Both the position numbers and the translations under genes were made by a program. A stretch of 64,000 nt of DNA from Leptolyngbya sp. FACHB-261 (GTDB taxonomy: Bacteria; Cyanobacteriota; Cyanobacteriia; FACHB-261): the NCBI RefSeq assembly GCF_014696065.1, contig NZ_JACJPL010000027.1, positions 62,001 through 126,000 on the forward strand. Direction: 5' to 3'. Of this stretch, positions 17,540-29,503 are shown piece after piece; positions within the stretch are counted from its first letter, which is position 1, and each line of letters begins with the position of its first letter. The notes below the pieces were generated by a model. It worked only from the letters and a program-made list of their open reading frames with translations. It was not told the DNA's origin and searched no databases.

Positions 17540-20500
17540 TCAAAATTCCACTTCCTCTCGCTCAGCCAACGAGAAGCTCATGGGTGATAAACCGTTGGTG
17601 GCCCACCCGACTGTTTCGATGTGTTCAGCCAAAGCCGCTGCACTGGGAGCCTCAAACAAAGCCTGTAGCGGTATCTCGACCTGAAGCACATCCCGCAGAC
17701 GCGAGATTAGCTGTGTTGCTAGTAGCGAATGTCCGCCCAGAGCAAAGAAATTGTCGTGGATGCCTACTTGACCTTGGCCTAGCACCTCTGCCCACAACTG
17801 CACCAGGACAGCTTCTAATTCACTCTCAGGGACTCTGGCTGCCCCTTTCTCTGGTAGTTCTGAGCGCTCAGGTGCAGGCAAAGCCCGGCGATCGATCTTG
17901 CCATTTGCCGTCAGCGGCAGGGTCGCCAGTACCAACCAGCTACTTGGCAGCATGTACTTTGGCACTTGCTCTGCTAGTCGCTGCTGCAACTGCCGCACGA
18001 CCTCGCGGCTCAGCTTGCCTTGCAAGGGATTGTTTGTGTATCTCTTTTGCTCGCTTCTTGCTGGAGCTGAGATACATACCGGATCCAGCGCTTGGCTTAC
18101 AAAGAGCACATCGTAACTGCCATCAACTCGATCCGCTGTCCAGCTCACCTGCACCTGGTAGCCCAACTCCTCGCCCAGTTCCCACCAAACCTCCGGCTCC
18201 ACCCCAGACTGGCGCAGCTTTTGCAGGGTCTCTCGCATCTGTCCAACTGTCCTGGGTCCCTTTTTAGCAGCTAGCCAGTCTGCCGTCCGAACAGCAGCGG
18301 CAACGCGCGCGTTAGCAACACCTCTGATGACCAACTGCGTTAGCTGTCCTTCGGTTAACTGCTGCCGCACAGCCAATGGGCTGGGCCCTGCTTCAGTCCA
18401 CTGCTGCCATTCGATTTCGACAGAGCTATTCCTTCGGCTGCCAATGTGTAGCAGCACATCGTAGCGGAACTGGCTCAGCTCGTTGTGATGCCACCCCCGC
18501 TCTAGCTGCACCTCCACTCGCTCCACCCGCTCCCACTGCTCACCCAACCAACTAAACAAGTCTGGGTCTACCAACAGCTCCGCTTCCTCAAACACCTCCC
18601 GTTCCACTCGCTGCTGCAACTGCTCTCGGCTCATTGAGGCTGGCGCTTGCTCCAACTGCACCCACGACTGAAAAGCCTCCAGCAGTGGCAGGCTCCTCAC
18701 ATCTCCCACAAACACCACCCCTCCCTCGGCTGTCGCTGCCACCGCTCCTGACAGCACCTCCAGCAGATACTCCTGGCTGGGGAAGTGCTGCACCACCGAG
18801 TTGAGAATCACAGCATCAAAGCGCCCTGCCTCTATCCCCTCGAACTCGTGCGCTAGCCGGTTCAGCAACTTCACTTGCTTCAGCCCTCGCAGCCCCAACC
18901 GCTGCTGCACGTACTCCAGGCTCTGCTGCGAGAAGTCCGTCCCCCAATACTCTCGGCTCTGCGGCGCTAGCTCGAACAGCAGCAGACCGGTGCCGCAGCC
19001 GAGCTCCAACACTCGCTCCAGCTTGTGCTGACGCAACCGCTCCACTCGGTCTTCCAGCCACTGCTGCATCTGAGGCAGGGGAATGGCCTCGCCACTGCTG
19101 CTGTTCCAGCCGATGAAGTTGTGCTCTGATTCTGTCGCTGGGGTGAGGGGGCTGGCTTGTGCCTGCTCGTAGACCTGCTCGTACAACTGCTGCCACTGCT
19201 GTAGCTGCGCCTGGCTCTGGTCCTGATTCTGGCTGAGCGGGTCGAGGTGCAAGCTCAAGTAGGCCACCAACTGCGGCTGACCGGGCTGGTCTTCGCGCAG
19301 CAGCACGGCGGCCTCTCGCACGGCTGACCGTTGCCCTGCCCCTTGCCCTGCCTGCTCCCCTAAGTTTTGCAGGAGAAGGCTCTCTAGCTCGCCCGTCTCA
19401 ATCCGATAGCCCCGCAGCTTCACTTGCTGATCCAGCCGACCGAGGAATTGCAGGCTGCCATCTGGCTGGTAGCAAGCTAAATCACCAGTTCTATACAGAC
19501 GGTCGCCCGGCTCCTGGCTGAAGGGGTGGGGAACGAAGCGCTCTGCTGTGAGGTCAGGGCGGTTGAGGTAACCGCGAGCGAGGCTGGTTCCAGCGATGCA
19601 CAGTTCCCCTGGCATGCCTACCGGTACCGGCTGCAACTGCTCATCCAGCACATATACTTTGACCTTGGCGATAGCTTGCCCCAGCGGTGGCTTGCCGCCA
19701 TTTGGCACAACAGCAACAGTTGACCAAACAGTTGCTTCGGTCGGGCCATAAGCATTGAACAGCCGACGTCCAATAGACCAGCGCTCGGCGATTGCCTCAG
19801 AGCAGGCTTCTCCAGCCACGATCACGGTTTTGAGAGCTGGTAACTCGGCTGCGCTGAGCCGCGACAGGACGGCGGGCGGCAGAGTTACATGGGTGATCTC
19901 CCAAGTTCGCAATCGCTGCGCCAAGTCAGGCCCAGGTAACAGAGTATGTTTTGGCGCTAGGTAAAGTGCCGCGCCTGCGGTCAGGGCCATTGCGACTTCA
20001 AAGATTGAGGCGTCAAAGCTCAGAGAGGCGAATTGCAGAACCCGGTCACCCGGTTGCACCTGAAAAGTTTTCGCCTGAGCTTGAATCAAATTGCTCAAAC
20101 CCTGATGCTGCACCAGAACACCCTTGGGTTTACCCGTTGAACCCGAGGTGTAAATTACATAGGCGAGATTGGCAGTTGTTTCGTTAGCCTCATTGAAAGT
20201 GAGGTTTTGGTTGCTCTGCTGCGCGATGGCCTGCCAGTCAGAATCTAAACAAACAACCTGCGCTCTGCCTGCTGCCTGCGCTTCACATATTGGTAAATGC
20301 TTCAAGTGCTGCTGCGTGAGTAAGAGAGGCACTCGCGCATCCTCAAGCATGAATTTCAAACGCTCTTGAGGGTAGCTGGGATCGAGCGGTACATAGGCAC
20401 CCCCTGCTTTGAGAATGGCTAGTAAAGCCACGATCATCTGGACAGACGGTTCAAGGCAGAGACCAACGAGTACCTCTGGTCCAACTCCTAGCTGTTGTAG

Positions 20501-20728
20501 GTAATGGGCTAGTTGATTGGCGCGCCTATTTAATTCCTGATAGCTGAGTTGCTCATGATCAAAGGGCCCACCTTCAAACCGCACGGCCACAGCTTCGGGT
20601 GCTTGTTCTACCCAGGATTCAAACCAACGGTGCAGCTTCGTCTCTGCGCGCAACTGGGGGGCAATACCAGGGGCAACAATAGTTTCGCTCAAGGAATGGT
20701 CAGCAGAAAGTGCAGAGGCGATATGCAA
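17540..20728 (-). CDS. NRPS module 1 (A-NMT-PCP), initiating, N-methylating
   Basis: About 1062 residues. There is no condensation domain; the protein opens directly into an adenylation domain (V-I-Y-T-S-G-S-T-G-K-P-K-G near residue 195), so it is the loading module. Specificity positions read D-A-F-T-I-A-A-V-W-K, aromatic-like (compare DAWTIAAVCK for Phe). An N-methyltransferase (L-E-L-G-C-G-T-G) is inserted before N-G-K-I-D-R. The carrier domain has L-G-G-H-S-L, and the tail ends E-R-E-E-V-E-F. I choose TTG at 20728 because GGAGGAG lies 4 bases upstream; TTG at 20743 is an alternative and there is no nearby ATG. It is the first gene of the operon. Confidence 0.92.
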   Translation of the reverse strand: MHIASALSADHSLSETIVAPGIAPQLRAETKLHRWFESWVEQAPEAVAVRFEGGPFDHEQLSYQELNRRANQLAHYLQQLGVGPEVLVGLCLEPSVQMIVALLAILKAGGAYVPLDPSYPQERLKFMLEDARVPLLLTQQHLKHLPICEAQAAGRAQVVCLDSDWQAIAQQSNQNLTFNEANETTANLAYVIYTSGSTGKPKGVLVQHQGLSNLIQAQAKTFQVQPGDRVLQFASLSFDASIFEVAMALTAGAALYLAPKHTLLPGPDLAQRLRTWEITHVTLPPAVLSRLSAAELPALKTVIVAGEACSEAIAERWSIGRRLFNAYGPTEATVWSTVAVVPNGGKPPLGQAIAKVKVYVLDEQLQPVPVGMPGELCIAGTSLARGYLNRPDLTAERFVPHPFSQEPGDRLYRTGDLACYQPDGSLQFLGRLDQQVKLRGYRIETGELESLLLQNLGEQAGQGAGQRSAVREAAVLLREDQPGQPQLVAYLSLHLDPLSQNQDQSQAQLQQWQQLYEQVYEQAQASPLTPATESEHNFIGWNSSSGEAIPLPQMQQWLEDRVERLRQHKLERVLELGCGTGLLLFELAPQSREYWGTDFSQQSLEYVQQRLGLRGLKQVKLLNRLAHEFEGIEAGRFDAVILNSVVQHFPSQEYLLEVLSGAVAATAEGGVVFVGDVRSLPLLEAFQSWVQLEQAPASMSREQLQQRVEREVFEEAELLVDPDLFSWLGEQWERVERVEVQLERGWHHNELSQFRYDVLLHIGSRRNSSVEIEWQQWTEAGPSPLAVRQQLTEGQLTQLVIRGVANARVAAAVRTADWLAAKKGPRTVGQMRETLQKLRQSGVEPEVWWELGEELGYQVQVSWTADRVDGSYDVLFVSQALDPVCISAPARSEQKRYTNNPLQGKLSREVVRQLQQRLAEQVPKYMLPSSWLVLATLPLTANGKIDRRALPAPERSELPEKGAARVPESELEAVLVQLWAEVLGQGQVGIHDNFFALGGHSLLATQLISRLRDVLQVEIPLQALFEAPSAAALAEHIETVGWATNGLSPMSFSLAEREEVEF
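18451..19474. repeat. Methyltransferase block, copy in NRPS module 1
   Basis: Partner of the block at 10367-11390, with the same orientation and no gaps. Identity stops abruptly at both ends: upstream in the methyltransferase/A10 linker and downstream in the A8 region just before the substrate-binding half of the adenylation domain. The specificity-determining part of the A domain is therefore outside the homogenised block. Confidence 0.9.
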
Positions 20729-21161
20729 ATGACTCCTCCGCAAAGCTGCAATGAGGCGCTCGGTTTCGTTAGGAGGCTATCCCTTGTCTGCGGCTTAAAC
20801 ATCCATCGCAGAGGGGATGTCTGATATCCAGCATTAACATTGGCCTAGAAGCAGAATATTCTATTAAATTAGATGAATTTTCTACACTTTTTCTAACGTT
20901 TACACCCTTAAATTTCACACAGACTACTGAGGATTAAACCGGTGAAGAGCTGTGCCCTTTATCTGAAGGGTCTATGATATTCGGGTGATTATTTGCATAA
21001 GTTTCAGCTCAAACTAGTTAGCCACTCTTAGATAAGATGATGCTTTTTTGCGCTCAAAATGCTCGTTAGTTTAAGCAAAAATTTTCTAGAAAAATTCATC
21101 AAGCTATTTTCTATAAATTTCTATCTGGACCTGGCCCAGTTTGAAGGGGGAGAACACAGCA
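20729..21161. other. Divergent control region between the NRPS operon and the TldE-like gene
   Basis: About 430 bases, AT-rich in the middle, separate the first NRPS gene (minus) from the TldE-like gene (plus). Promoters for both must lie here or nearby. A TAGAAT hexamer on the minus strand near 20860 could be a -10 box, but no convincing -35 accompanies it. I see no clear palindromic operator. Confidence 0.35.
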
Positions 21162-22526
21162 ATGGTTATTGCAATTGATTCCGCTCAGAGCTTACCGACA
21201 GAAGATCAAGCACTGTCCCTAATCGAAGCAGTTATTGCCCAATCACAAGCCGAGGCAGTAGTGGTGAAGTTGACGGGCGGCGATTCGGCCCTCAGTCGCT
21301 TCTCCAGCAATCAAATGACCCAAAATATTAGCGAAACCAAGCTAACTCTTAGCGTTACCAGCCTCTTTGGTCATCGCAGCGCTACAGCTTCTACCACAGA
21401 TTTAGATCCGGATACCCTTCGAGCAACCTTGAGGCGGTCTGAAGAGCTGGCTCAAGTGGCTCCCGAAGATCCAGAGTTTGTGCCGTTGTTAGAACCGCAA
21501 ACCTACAATGCCGCAGTGCCAGCTTTCGATGCAGCTACTGCTAGTTCTTCGCCTCTAGTACGCGGCGAATGGGTGCAACAGGTCACCGCTTTAAGCAATC
21601 AAGCTGGGGTTGACGGTTCTGGAACCCTGAGTACAGAAGCCCGTTTGCGTGCAATTGGTAATAGCCGCGGTTTACGCGCCTGCGATCGAACAACGCTGGC
21701 TGAGTTTAGCTTTACAGCACGCACAGCAACCGGCTCCGGCTCCAGTTGGGGAACTCGAACCGCTTTTGCACTCGACCAGTTACCAATCACCGAGTTAACC
21801 GAACAACTGATTGAGCGCTCCCTACAATCGCGTCAACCTCGCGAATTGTCGCCGGGTCAATACCCAGTCATTCTTGATCCAGCAGCCTTTAGCTCCTTGC
21901 TACCTTGGGTGGCTTGGAATCTAGATGGGCGAGCAGCAGACGAGGGGCGCTCGTTTATGTCCCGAACCGATGACCAGGGAAAACCCGTGGGTAGCCGGGT
22001 CAGGGAGCCTTTATTCAGCCCTTTGGTCCAGGTTTATCGCGACCCTGCTCACCCCTTACTTCAGCTCGGTCACTTCTTCTTACAGGATGATGGTCTCAAA
22101 GCTGACCGTCTGGCGTTTATTGAGGCTGGCGTACCAGTCACTTTGGCCTACAGCCGCTACTGGGCACAGCAACAAGGCGTTGAAGCCACCGGTCCTTTGG
22201 CACCCCTGGTTATGACGGGGAGTGATCAGAGCCTAAACGACTTGATTGCCCAGACAGAGCGGGCAATTCTGATCAGCCGGGCTTGGTATGTACGCTACGT
22301 CAATCCCCGCACCCTGGTCGTCACAGGAATGACCCGTGATGGCACCTTCTGGATCGAAAATGGCAAGATTGTTTACCCAATCAAGAATCTGCGTTTCAAC
22401 CAGAGCTTGCCCGAGATGTTGCAAGCAGTAGATGCCGTTAGTCAAGCTCAGCGGTTTGACAACAATGTCGTGCCCGGTGTACGGGTCAAAGCTTTCAATT
22501 TCACCAGTATCACCGATAGTATCTGA
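21162..22526 (+). CDS. TldE/PmbA-like protein of the TldD family
   Basis: A protein of 454 residues related to TldD/TldE (PmbA), the pair forming a heteromeric metalloprotease that acts on peptides such as microcin precursors and CcdA. I see no H-E-x-x-x-H zinc motif, so it resembles the non-catalytic TldE/PmbA side. Supporting blocks are an N-terminal region with S-x-N-x-x-x-Q-N-I-S-E, an internal P-V-I-L-D-P-A-A-F and a C-terminal F-W-I-E-N-G-K-I-V-Y-P-I-K-N-L-R-F-N-Q-S. The open frame begins at TTG 21141, but I choose ATG 21162 because GGGGGAG lies about 10 bases before it. No TldD partner is in the window. It is transcribed away from the NRPS operon. Confidence 0.8.
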   Translation: MVIAIDSAQSLPTEDQALSLIEAVIAQSQAEAVVVKLTGGDSALSRFSSNQMTQNISETKLTLSVTSLFGHRSATASTTDLDPDTLRATLRRSEELAQVAPEDPEFVPLLEPQTYNAAVPAFDAATASSSPLVRGEWVQQVTALSNQAGVDGSGTLSTEARLRAIGNSRGLRACDRTTLAEFSFTARTATGSGSSWGTRTAFALDQLPITELTEQLIERSLQSRQPRELSPGQYPVILDPAAFSSLLPWVAWNLDGRAADEGRSFMSRTDDQGKPVGSRVREPLFSPLVQVYRDPAHPLLQLGHFFLQDDGLKADRLAFIEAGVPVTLAYSRYWAQQQGVEATGPLAPLVMTGSDQSLNDLIAQTERAILISRAWYVRYVNPRTLVVTGMTRDGTFWIENGKIVYPIKNLRFNQSLPEMLQAVDAVSQAQRFDNNVVPGVRVKAFNFTSITDSI

Positions 22527-22818
22527 GGCCTACCCTCTCCACCAGCACCGGCTTTTAGGGCTTCAAGCCTTCAGCTCTTGCCTCAAATCTAAAATTTTTG
22601 TTAAAGTTCTGAGAAGTTCGAGTAGCATCGAGCAGCTCAACTGCCACTGGCTCGTTGGTCCTCTCCGGGTTTGCCACAAGGCGAGATCGAGAGGCTAACT
22701 CAGCAGCAGGGGACACGAGCCGAATCTCGCTGGTGCTTGTCCGACCGCCAGCGAACCGCCTCGTTGACTGCTTGAAGCATGTTTTTGACCACCTAGGACT
22801 TCCTAAGAGGAACGCAAC

Positions 22819-23265
22819 ATGAATCTGCATGTCTCTAAGTCCATCCGGCAGATTGTTGCAGGACAGCCGTTGATTCTAGTGGTGGAAGATGAGGAAGATA
22901 ACCTGCTGTTAAGCACTCAGGCACTAGAGGTCTTTGGTTATTCCTACATTGGCGTCACAACTGGACAAGCAGCTCTATCGCTAACCCAGCAGTATCAGCC
23001 GGCTCTAATTCTGCTGGATCTGATTTTGCCTGACCTACATGGATTAGAGGTAGTGCAACGGCTGCGGCACAACCCGAAGACAGCTCACCTCCCCGTTGTC
23101 GCGTTGACTGCAATGGCAATGGTTGGCGATCGGGAGAAAGCCCTCAAAGCGGGGTGTAGTGACTATCTCAGTAAGCCTTATAGCCTGGACGATTTGGAGG
23201 CAGTCATCAACTGCCAACTCCAGCCAATACACTCAGGTCGTCAAGGCTACTTGACTCTCAAATAG
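22819..23265 (+). CDS. Receiver-only response regulator (CheY-like)
   Basis: 148 residues forming a single receiver domain. Acidic residues E23/D24, phospho-acceptor Asp67 (I-L-L-D-L), Thr97 and Lys119 (S-K-P-Y) are all present, so phosphotransfer should be possible. There is no output domain; such proteins act by protein-protein contact or as phosphorelay intermediates. The ATG follows AGAGGAACGCAAC. A close paralogue lies at 25140-25565, and two DUF2294 genes stand between them. The next gene is convergent, with its stop 23 bases away. Confidence 0.9.
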   Translation: MNLHVSKSIRQIVAGQPLILVVEDEEDNLLLSTQALEVFGYSYIGVTTGQAALSLTQQYQPALILLDLILPDLHGLEVVQRLRHNPKTAHLPVVALTAMAMVGDREKALKAGCSDYLSKPYSLDDLEAVINCQLQPIHSGRQGYLTLK

Positions 23266-23287
23266 CGCGCTCAAATAGAGGTCAAGG

Positions 23288-23656
23288 CTAACCCAATTGA
23301 ACTTGAGGGGGCTGAGCTAGAACCACAATTGTAGCGGTGCGCCCTGTCTCCAATGTGGCGTTGCTCAGCAAATCGATGACGGGTACTCCCAAGACCTCTT
23401 CAATGACTGCTTTAAATTGAGGCTCCAATGCTTTTTGCACATCATTGCGAACCTTTTTGGCTAGTTCCTGTTGACCTGCATCAGCTAATAACTGAGTCGA
23501 TGGCGTCAGTGAGTTTTCTAGAACAATTGCAACTTTGTCCTCAAAGAGATTGCAGAACACATTGCTAGGGCAATGCTCCAGATACTTTTGGTAAAAGATC
23601 TGAACACGCTGTGCTAGGAGACTTTCTAGTTGCTCTCGGGTTGGCAAAGATGACAT
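23288..23656 (-). CDS. DUF2294 domain protein, copy A
   Basis: About 122 residues. It belongs to the small DUF2294 family by its overall pattern: an N-terminal R-E-Q-L-E-x-x-L helix, a central V-A-I-V-L-E-N-S-L-T strand, and a C-terminal V-I-E-E-V-L-G-V-x-V-I-D-L-L-S followed by T-L-E-T-G-R-T-A-T-I. The biochemical role is not known to me. The open frame reaches 23713, but alignment with copy B places the start at the ATG at 23656. It is about as long as copy B and lies in the same orientation. Confidence 0.75.
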   Translation of the reverse strand: MSSLPTREQLESLLAQRVQIFYQKYLEHCPSNVFCNLFEDKVAIVLENSLTPSTQLLADAGQQELAKKVRNDVQKALEPQFKAVIEEVLGVPVIDLLSNATLETGRTATIVVLAQPPQVQLG

Positions 23657-23876
23657 AGTTTCCCACGGGGTGCTCCTGAGCGTCCTTCCTTCTGGGGGTT
23701 CAATCAAATACATTCAAACGAGACAGATCCCTAGAATCTTAAGTCTTTTTTGAGAATCGTAAGCTCTTACTAGAGGTAGTAATCAGTTATACAGAAATTA
23801 CCTCTATTGAAGGATGAGGAAGAGTTGTCTGAAACTTACCTCAACCACAAGTTAGACTTCATTCGCGACTAATGAA

Positions 23877-24245
23877 TCAACTGCCTCGCACTTGGGGAGG
23901 AGCCGAAAGAATGGCGATTGTTCCTGTGCGTCCTGTCTCTAAAGTTGCCTTGCTGAGAAGATCAACAACCGATACACCAACGACTTCCTCAATCAGCAAC
24001 TTTAGCTCCGGTTGCAATGCTTCATCCAAGTCTTCGTGAACCTGCTCCGCTAGTTGCTCTTTGCCTGCACTAGCCAAGATCTGCTCAGGCTTAGTTAGTG
24101 AGTCTTCGAGAATGATCGCAATTTTCTCATCAAAAATATTGCAGATCACTTTACTGGGAGTGTGCTCTAGCTGGCTGCGATAGAGTGCCTGGATGCGTTG
24201 GGTTAGGGCCCGTTCAAGTTGGCCACGGGTAGGGGGCGGTTGCAT
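23877..24245 (-). CDS. DUF2294 domain protein, copy B
   Basis: 122 residues, clearly paralogous to copy A along the whole length (T-R-x-Q-L-E at the start, I-A-I-I-L-E-D-S-L-T in the middle, A-T-L-E-T-G-R-T-G-T-I-A near the end). The family function is unknown. It is preceded by a strong consensus-like promoter at 24340-24367 on the same strand. The 220-base gap to copy A shows no clear terminator, so both copies could be read from this promoter. Confidence 0.78.
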   Translation of the reverse strand: MQPPPTRGQLERALTQRIQALYRSQLEHTPSKVICNIFDEKIAIILEDSLTKPEQILASAGKEQLAEQVHEDLDEALQPELKLLIEEVVGVSVVDLLSKATLETGRTGTIAILSAPPQVRGS

Positions 24246-24339
24246 AGGCTATGGCACCGGAGGCGGAAGGGGTTGCATATGCATTTAAGCAGAGGACTGC
24301 ATCTCACCAGAGAAACATATGTACATCCATTTGTAAAGT

Positions 24340-24367
24340 ATTATATCGCGATCTTAGTGAAAGTCAA
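24340..24367 (-). promoter_or_regulatory. Sigma-70-type promoter upstream of DUF2294 copy B
   Basis: On the minus strand TTGACT (24367-24362) and TATAAT (24345-24340) are separated by 16 bases. This is one mismatch from the -35 consensus and an exact -10. It lies about 95 bases before the start codon of copy B. Housekeeping sigma use in cyanobacteria often tolerates weaker -35 boxes, so this looks strong. Confidence 0.6.
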
Positions 24368-25139
24368 TTTCAGGTCATTGTCGCTATGAGCCTAATACCA
24401 AGCCTGATACCAGCCTAAGTGCTAGGAGCCCAACGGGCTTAGCGGGCTTACCGACCTTAGCTATTAATCAGCCTAAAGTTATGTAGTAGTGGTTACTTCT
24501 GACCGACAGAAGAGTTAACGCAGCGTAGCCAAAGTTATCGCTAGGTGGTGGCAATTCTATTAGAGTAATAGCTCAAAGGCAGACGCATACAGCGCTGAGC
24601 CTAAACTCAGAGGGGTAAGCCTTAGTTTCTAATAATTACTTTCGTAATTGCCTGACAGCCCGCTTAACCTCGGACCTAATGGTTAAGACCCAGGCTTAAG
24701 CACGTAGCTTCTGTATGACTCTGCGACCTTACCTGTTTAGAAATCTCTCCTGAAACTGTGTCATTAAATACTTGTTTGATAGGAGATTATGATGCGGGTG
24801 ACACCCCAAGCAGCGCTACCGAGTCATCTCAATGGCTCAATGGATCAGGTGAATGTATTATGAATTAACTACCACATTTCATTGCAAAACTGTTGCAAAA
24901 GCTATTGTAATCTGGCAGTATTGTTACACTGCAAGGACTTTACAGCCGCATCGATAGTTGCTTCACCAGTTTGGGTAGAGTGTCTTCCTGAGAGTGTAAT
25001 CGGAAGCCGAAATAGGTTGAAGCAGAATAAGTCGAGCCCGTCCGCTGACAGCGCCACACTTTGCCGCTCAGGGAATGCCTCGTTGCCTCAAGGTTGCCTC
25101 CACCAACCGTTGATTTCCCGAGTAGAGCATGAGCCGCGC
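24368..25139. other. Long intergenic region before the second response regulator
   Basis: About 770 bases with no convincing gene. An open frame in the last 258 bases is in frame with the receiver protein but has no family-like sequence, so I read it as untranslated leader or chance. Short GGGCTTAGCGGGCTTA-type repeats near 24435 are the only visible structure. Confidence 0.4.
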
Positions 25140-25565
25140 ATGGACTTCCAATCTCTTGTCACTATCCCTAAACAAACTGTGAGTGAGCAGTCGTTGGTCT
25201 TAGTAGTGGATGATGACGAGGACAATCGGCTGCTGAGCATCCACATTTTGGAATTGTTGGGCTACATCTGCATCAGTGCTGACAATGGCCATACAGCGCT
25301 GGAATTGAGCCAGCAGCATCGGCCTGCTTTGATCCTGCTAGACGTTGCCATGCCAGGCATGGACGGCTTGGCAGTGGTCGATCGTTTAAAACAAAACCCG
25401 CAAACGGCCACTATCCCTGTCATCGCTTTGACAGCAATGGCTATGGTCGGTGACCGAGAGCGGATTCTAAGGGCTGGCTTTGATGACTATCTCAGCAAGC
25501 CCTACGACTTAGTTGAATTAGAGCTAACGATCAATCGTCATCTCAGCTCATCCCCTATGCTTTAA
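25140..25565 (+). CDS. Receiver-only response regulator, paralogue
   Basis: 142 residues, one receiver domain with D24/D25, phospho-acceptor Asp68 (L-L-D-V-A-M-P-G-M-D-G) and S-K-P-Y lysine near 120. It aligns with the regulator at 22819-23265 end to end, including the block A-L-T-A-M-A-M-V-G-D-R-E. The frame is open from 24882, but I place the start at ATG 25140 because the paralogue begins equivalently and upstream residues look non-coding. No output domain is present. Its stop lies about 50 bases from the convergent carB stop. Confidence 0.85.
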   Translation: MDFQSLVTIPKQTVSEQSLVLVVDDDEDNRLLSIHILELLGYICISADNGHTALELSQQHRPALILLDVAMPGMDGLAVVDRLKQNPQTATIPVIALTAMAMVGDRERILRAGFDDYLSKPYDLVELELTINRHLSSSPML

Positions 25566-25615
25566 TTGCCAGTTAAGTGTCAAAGAATTACGCAGGGTTA
25601 GCTTTCTGAGCCCTT

Positions 25616-28897
<3,282 letters not shown>

Positions 28898-29503
28898 AGC
28901 AATAGAGGAAAGAATTGAGGCAGGCGTTCAGCACCAGAAGGCACCGTCTATTGTGACACTCGGAAACCGACTTAGGAGTTTCACTGTGTCAGCACTGGTT
29001 GATTTTGGCCGTAGGCTGTGTCATTAACGACCTACTAGTATGCAAAACTCTAAAAATCACGTATAAAACACGTAGGCTTGAAAGCAATTAGCCGGCCCGG
29101 TTTACTTTTTGAAGCGGGCGGGTGGCTGCATTGCTCGCTGGGTCTGGAAGCAGGCCAATGGCCAAACAGAGGTGCATCTCAGATTCGCTACGCCATCTGT
29201 TAGTTAAGTCTCAGCTAACACCACTGCGGAGCAGGGACCCCACGGTAAATGCGAACTGGAGCGTTCATTGACTACCTAAGAGCATCAGCCGCACTGATCG
29301 GTTGCTCGGCTTGGCTGTAAGTGCTCTACCCGTTGTCCATCACCCGTTTCTTGTGCCAGACTCCCACGCATCAGGCTCCATATTGGTTCCCTTCTGATGC
29401 GTTTGGGTGATGGCCCCCTGTGTTCTAAGAGCTTTAGTAATCTAGAAGCTTTTCAAACAAGGTGTTTGAGCCTTGGAAATCCTGCTTTTAAGCCTAGCTG
29501 AGT
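28898..29503. other. Intergenic region between carB and the MshEN/TPR protein
   Basis: About 600 bases between divergent genes. A direct repeat CACGTA...CACGTA stands at 29059-29075, and an imperfect inverted repeat around GCATCAG/CTGATGC lies near 29368-29400. No reading frame looks real and no clear promoter stands out. Confidence 0.35.

Noticed and set aside
17584-18267. Long plus-strand open frame (227 codons) antisense to NRPS module 1
   Set aside because: It mirrors the high Gln/Leu codon use of the real gene and shows no domain or ribosome site. Many similar shadows lie opposite the NRPS genes.
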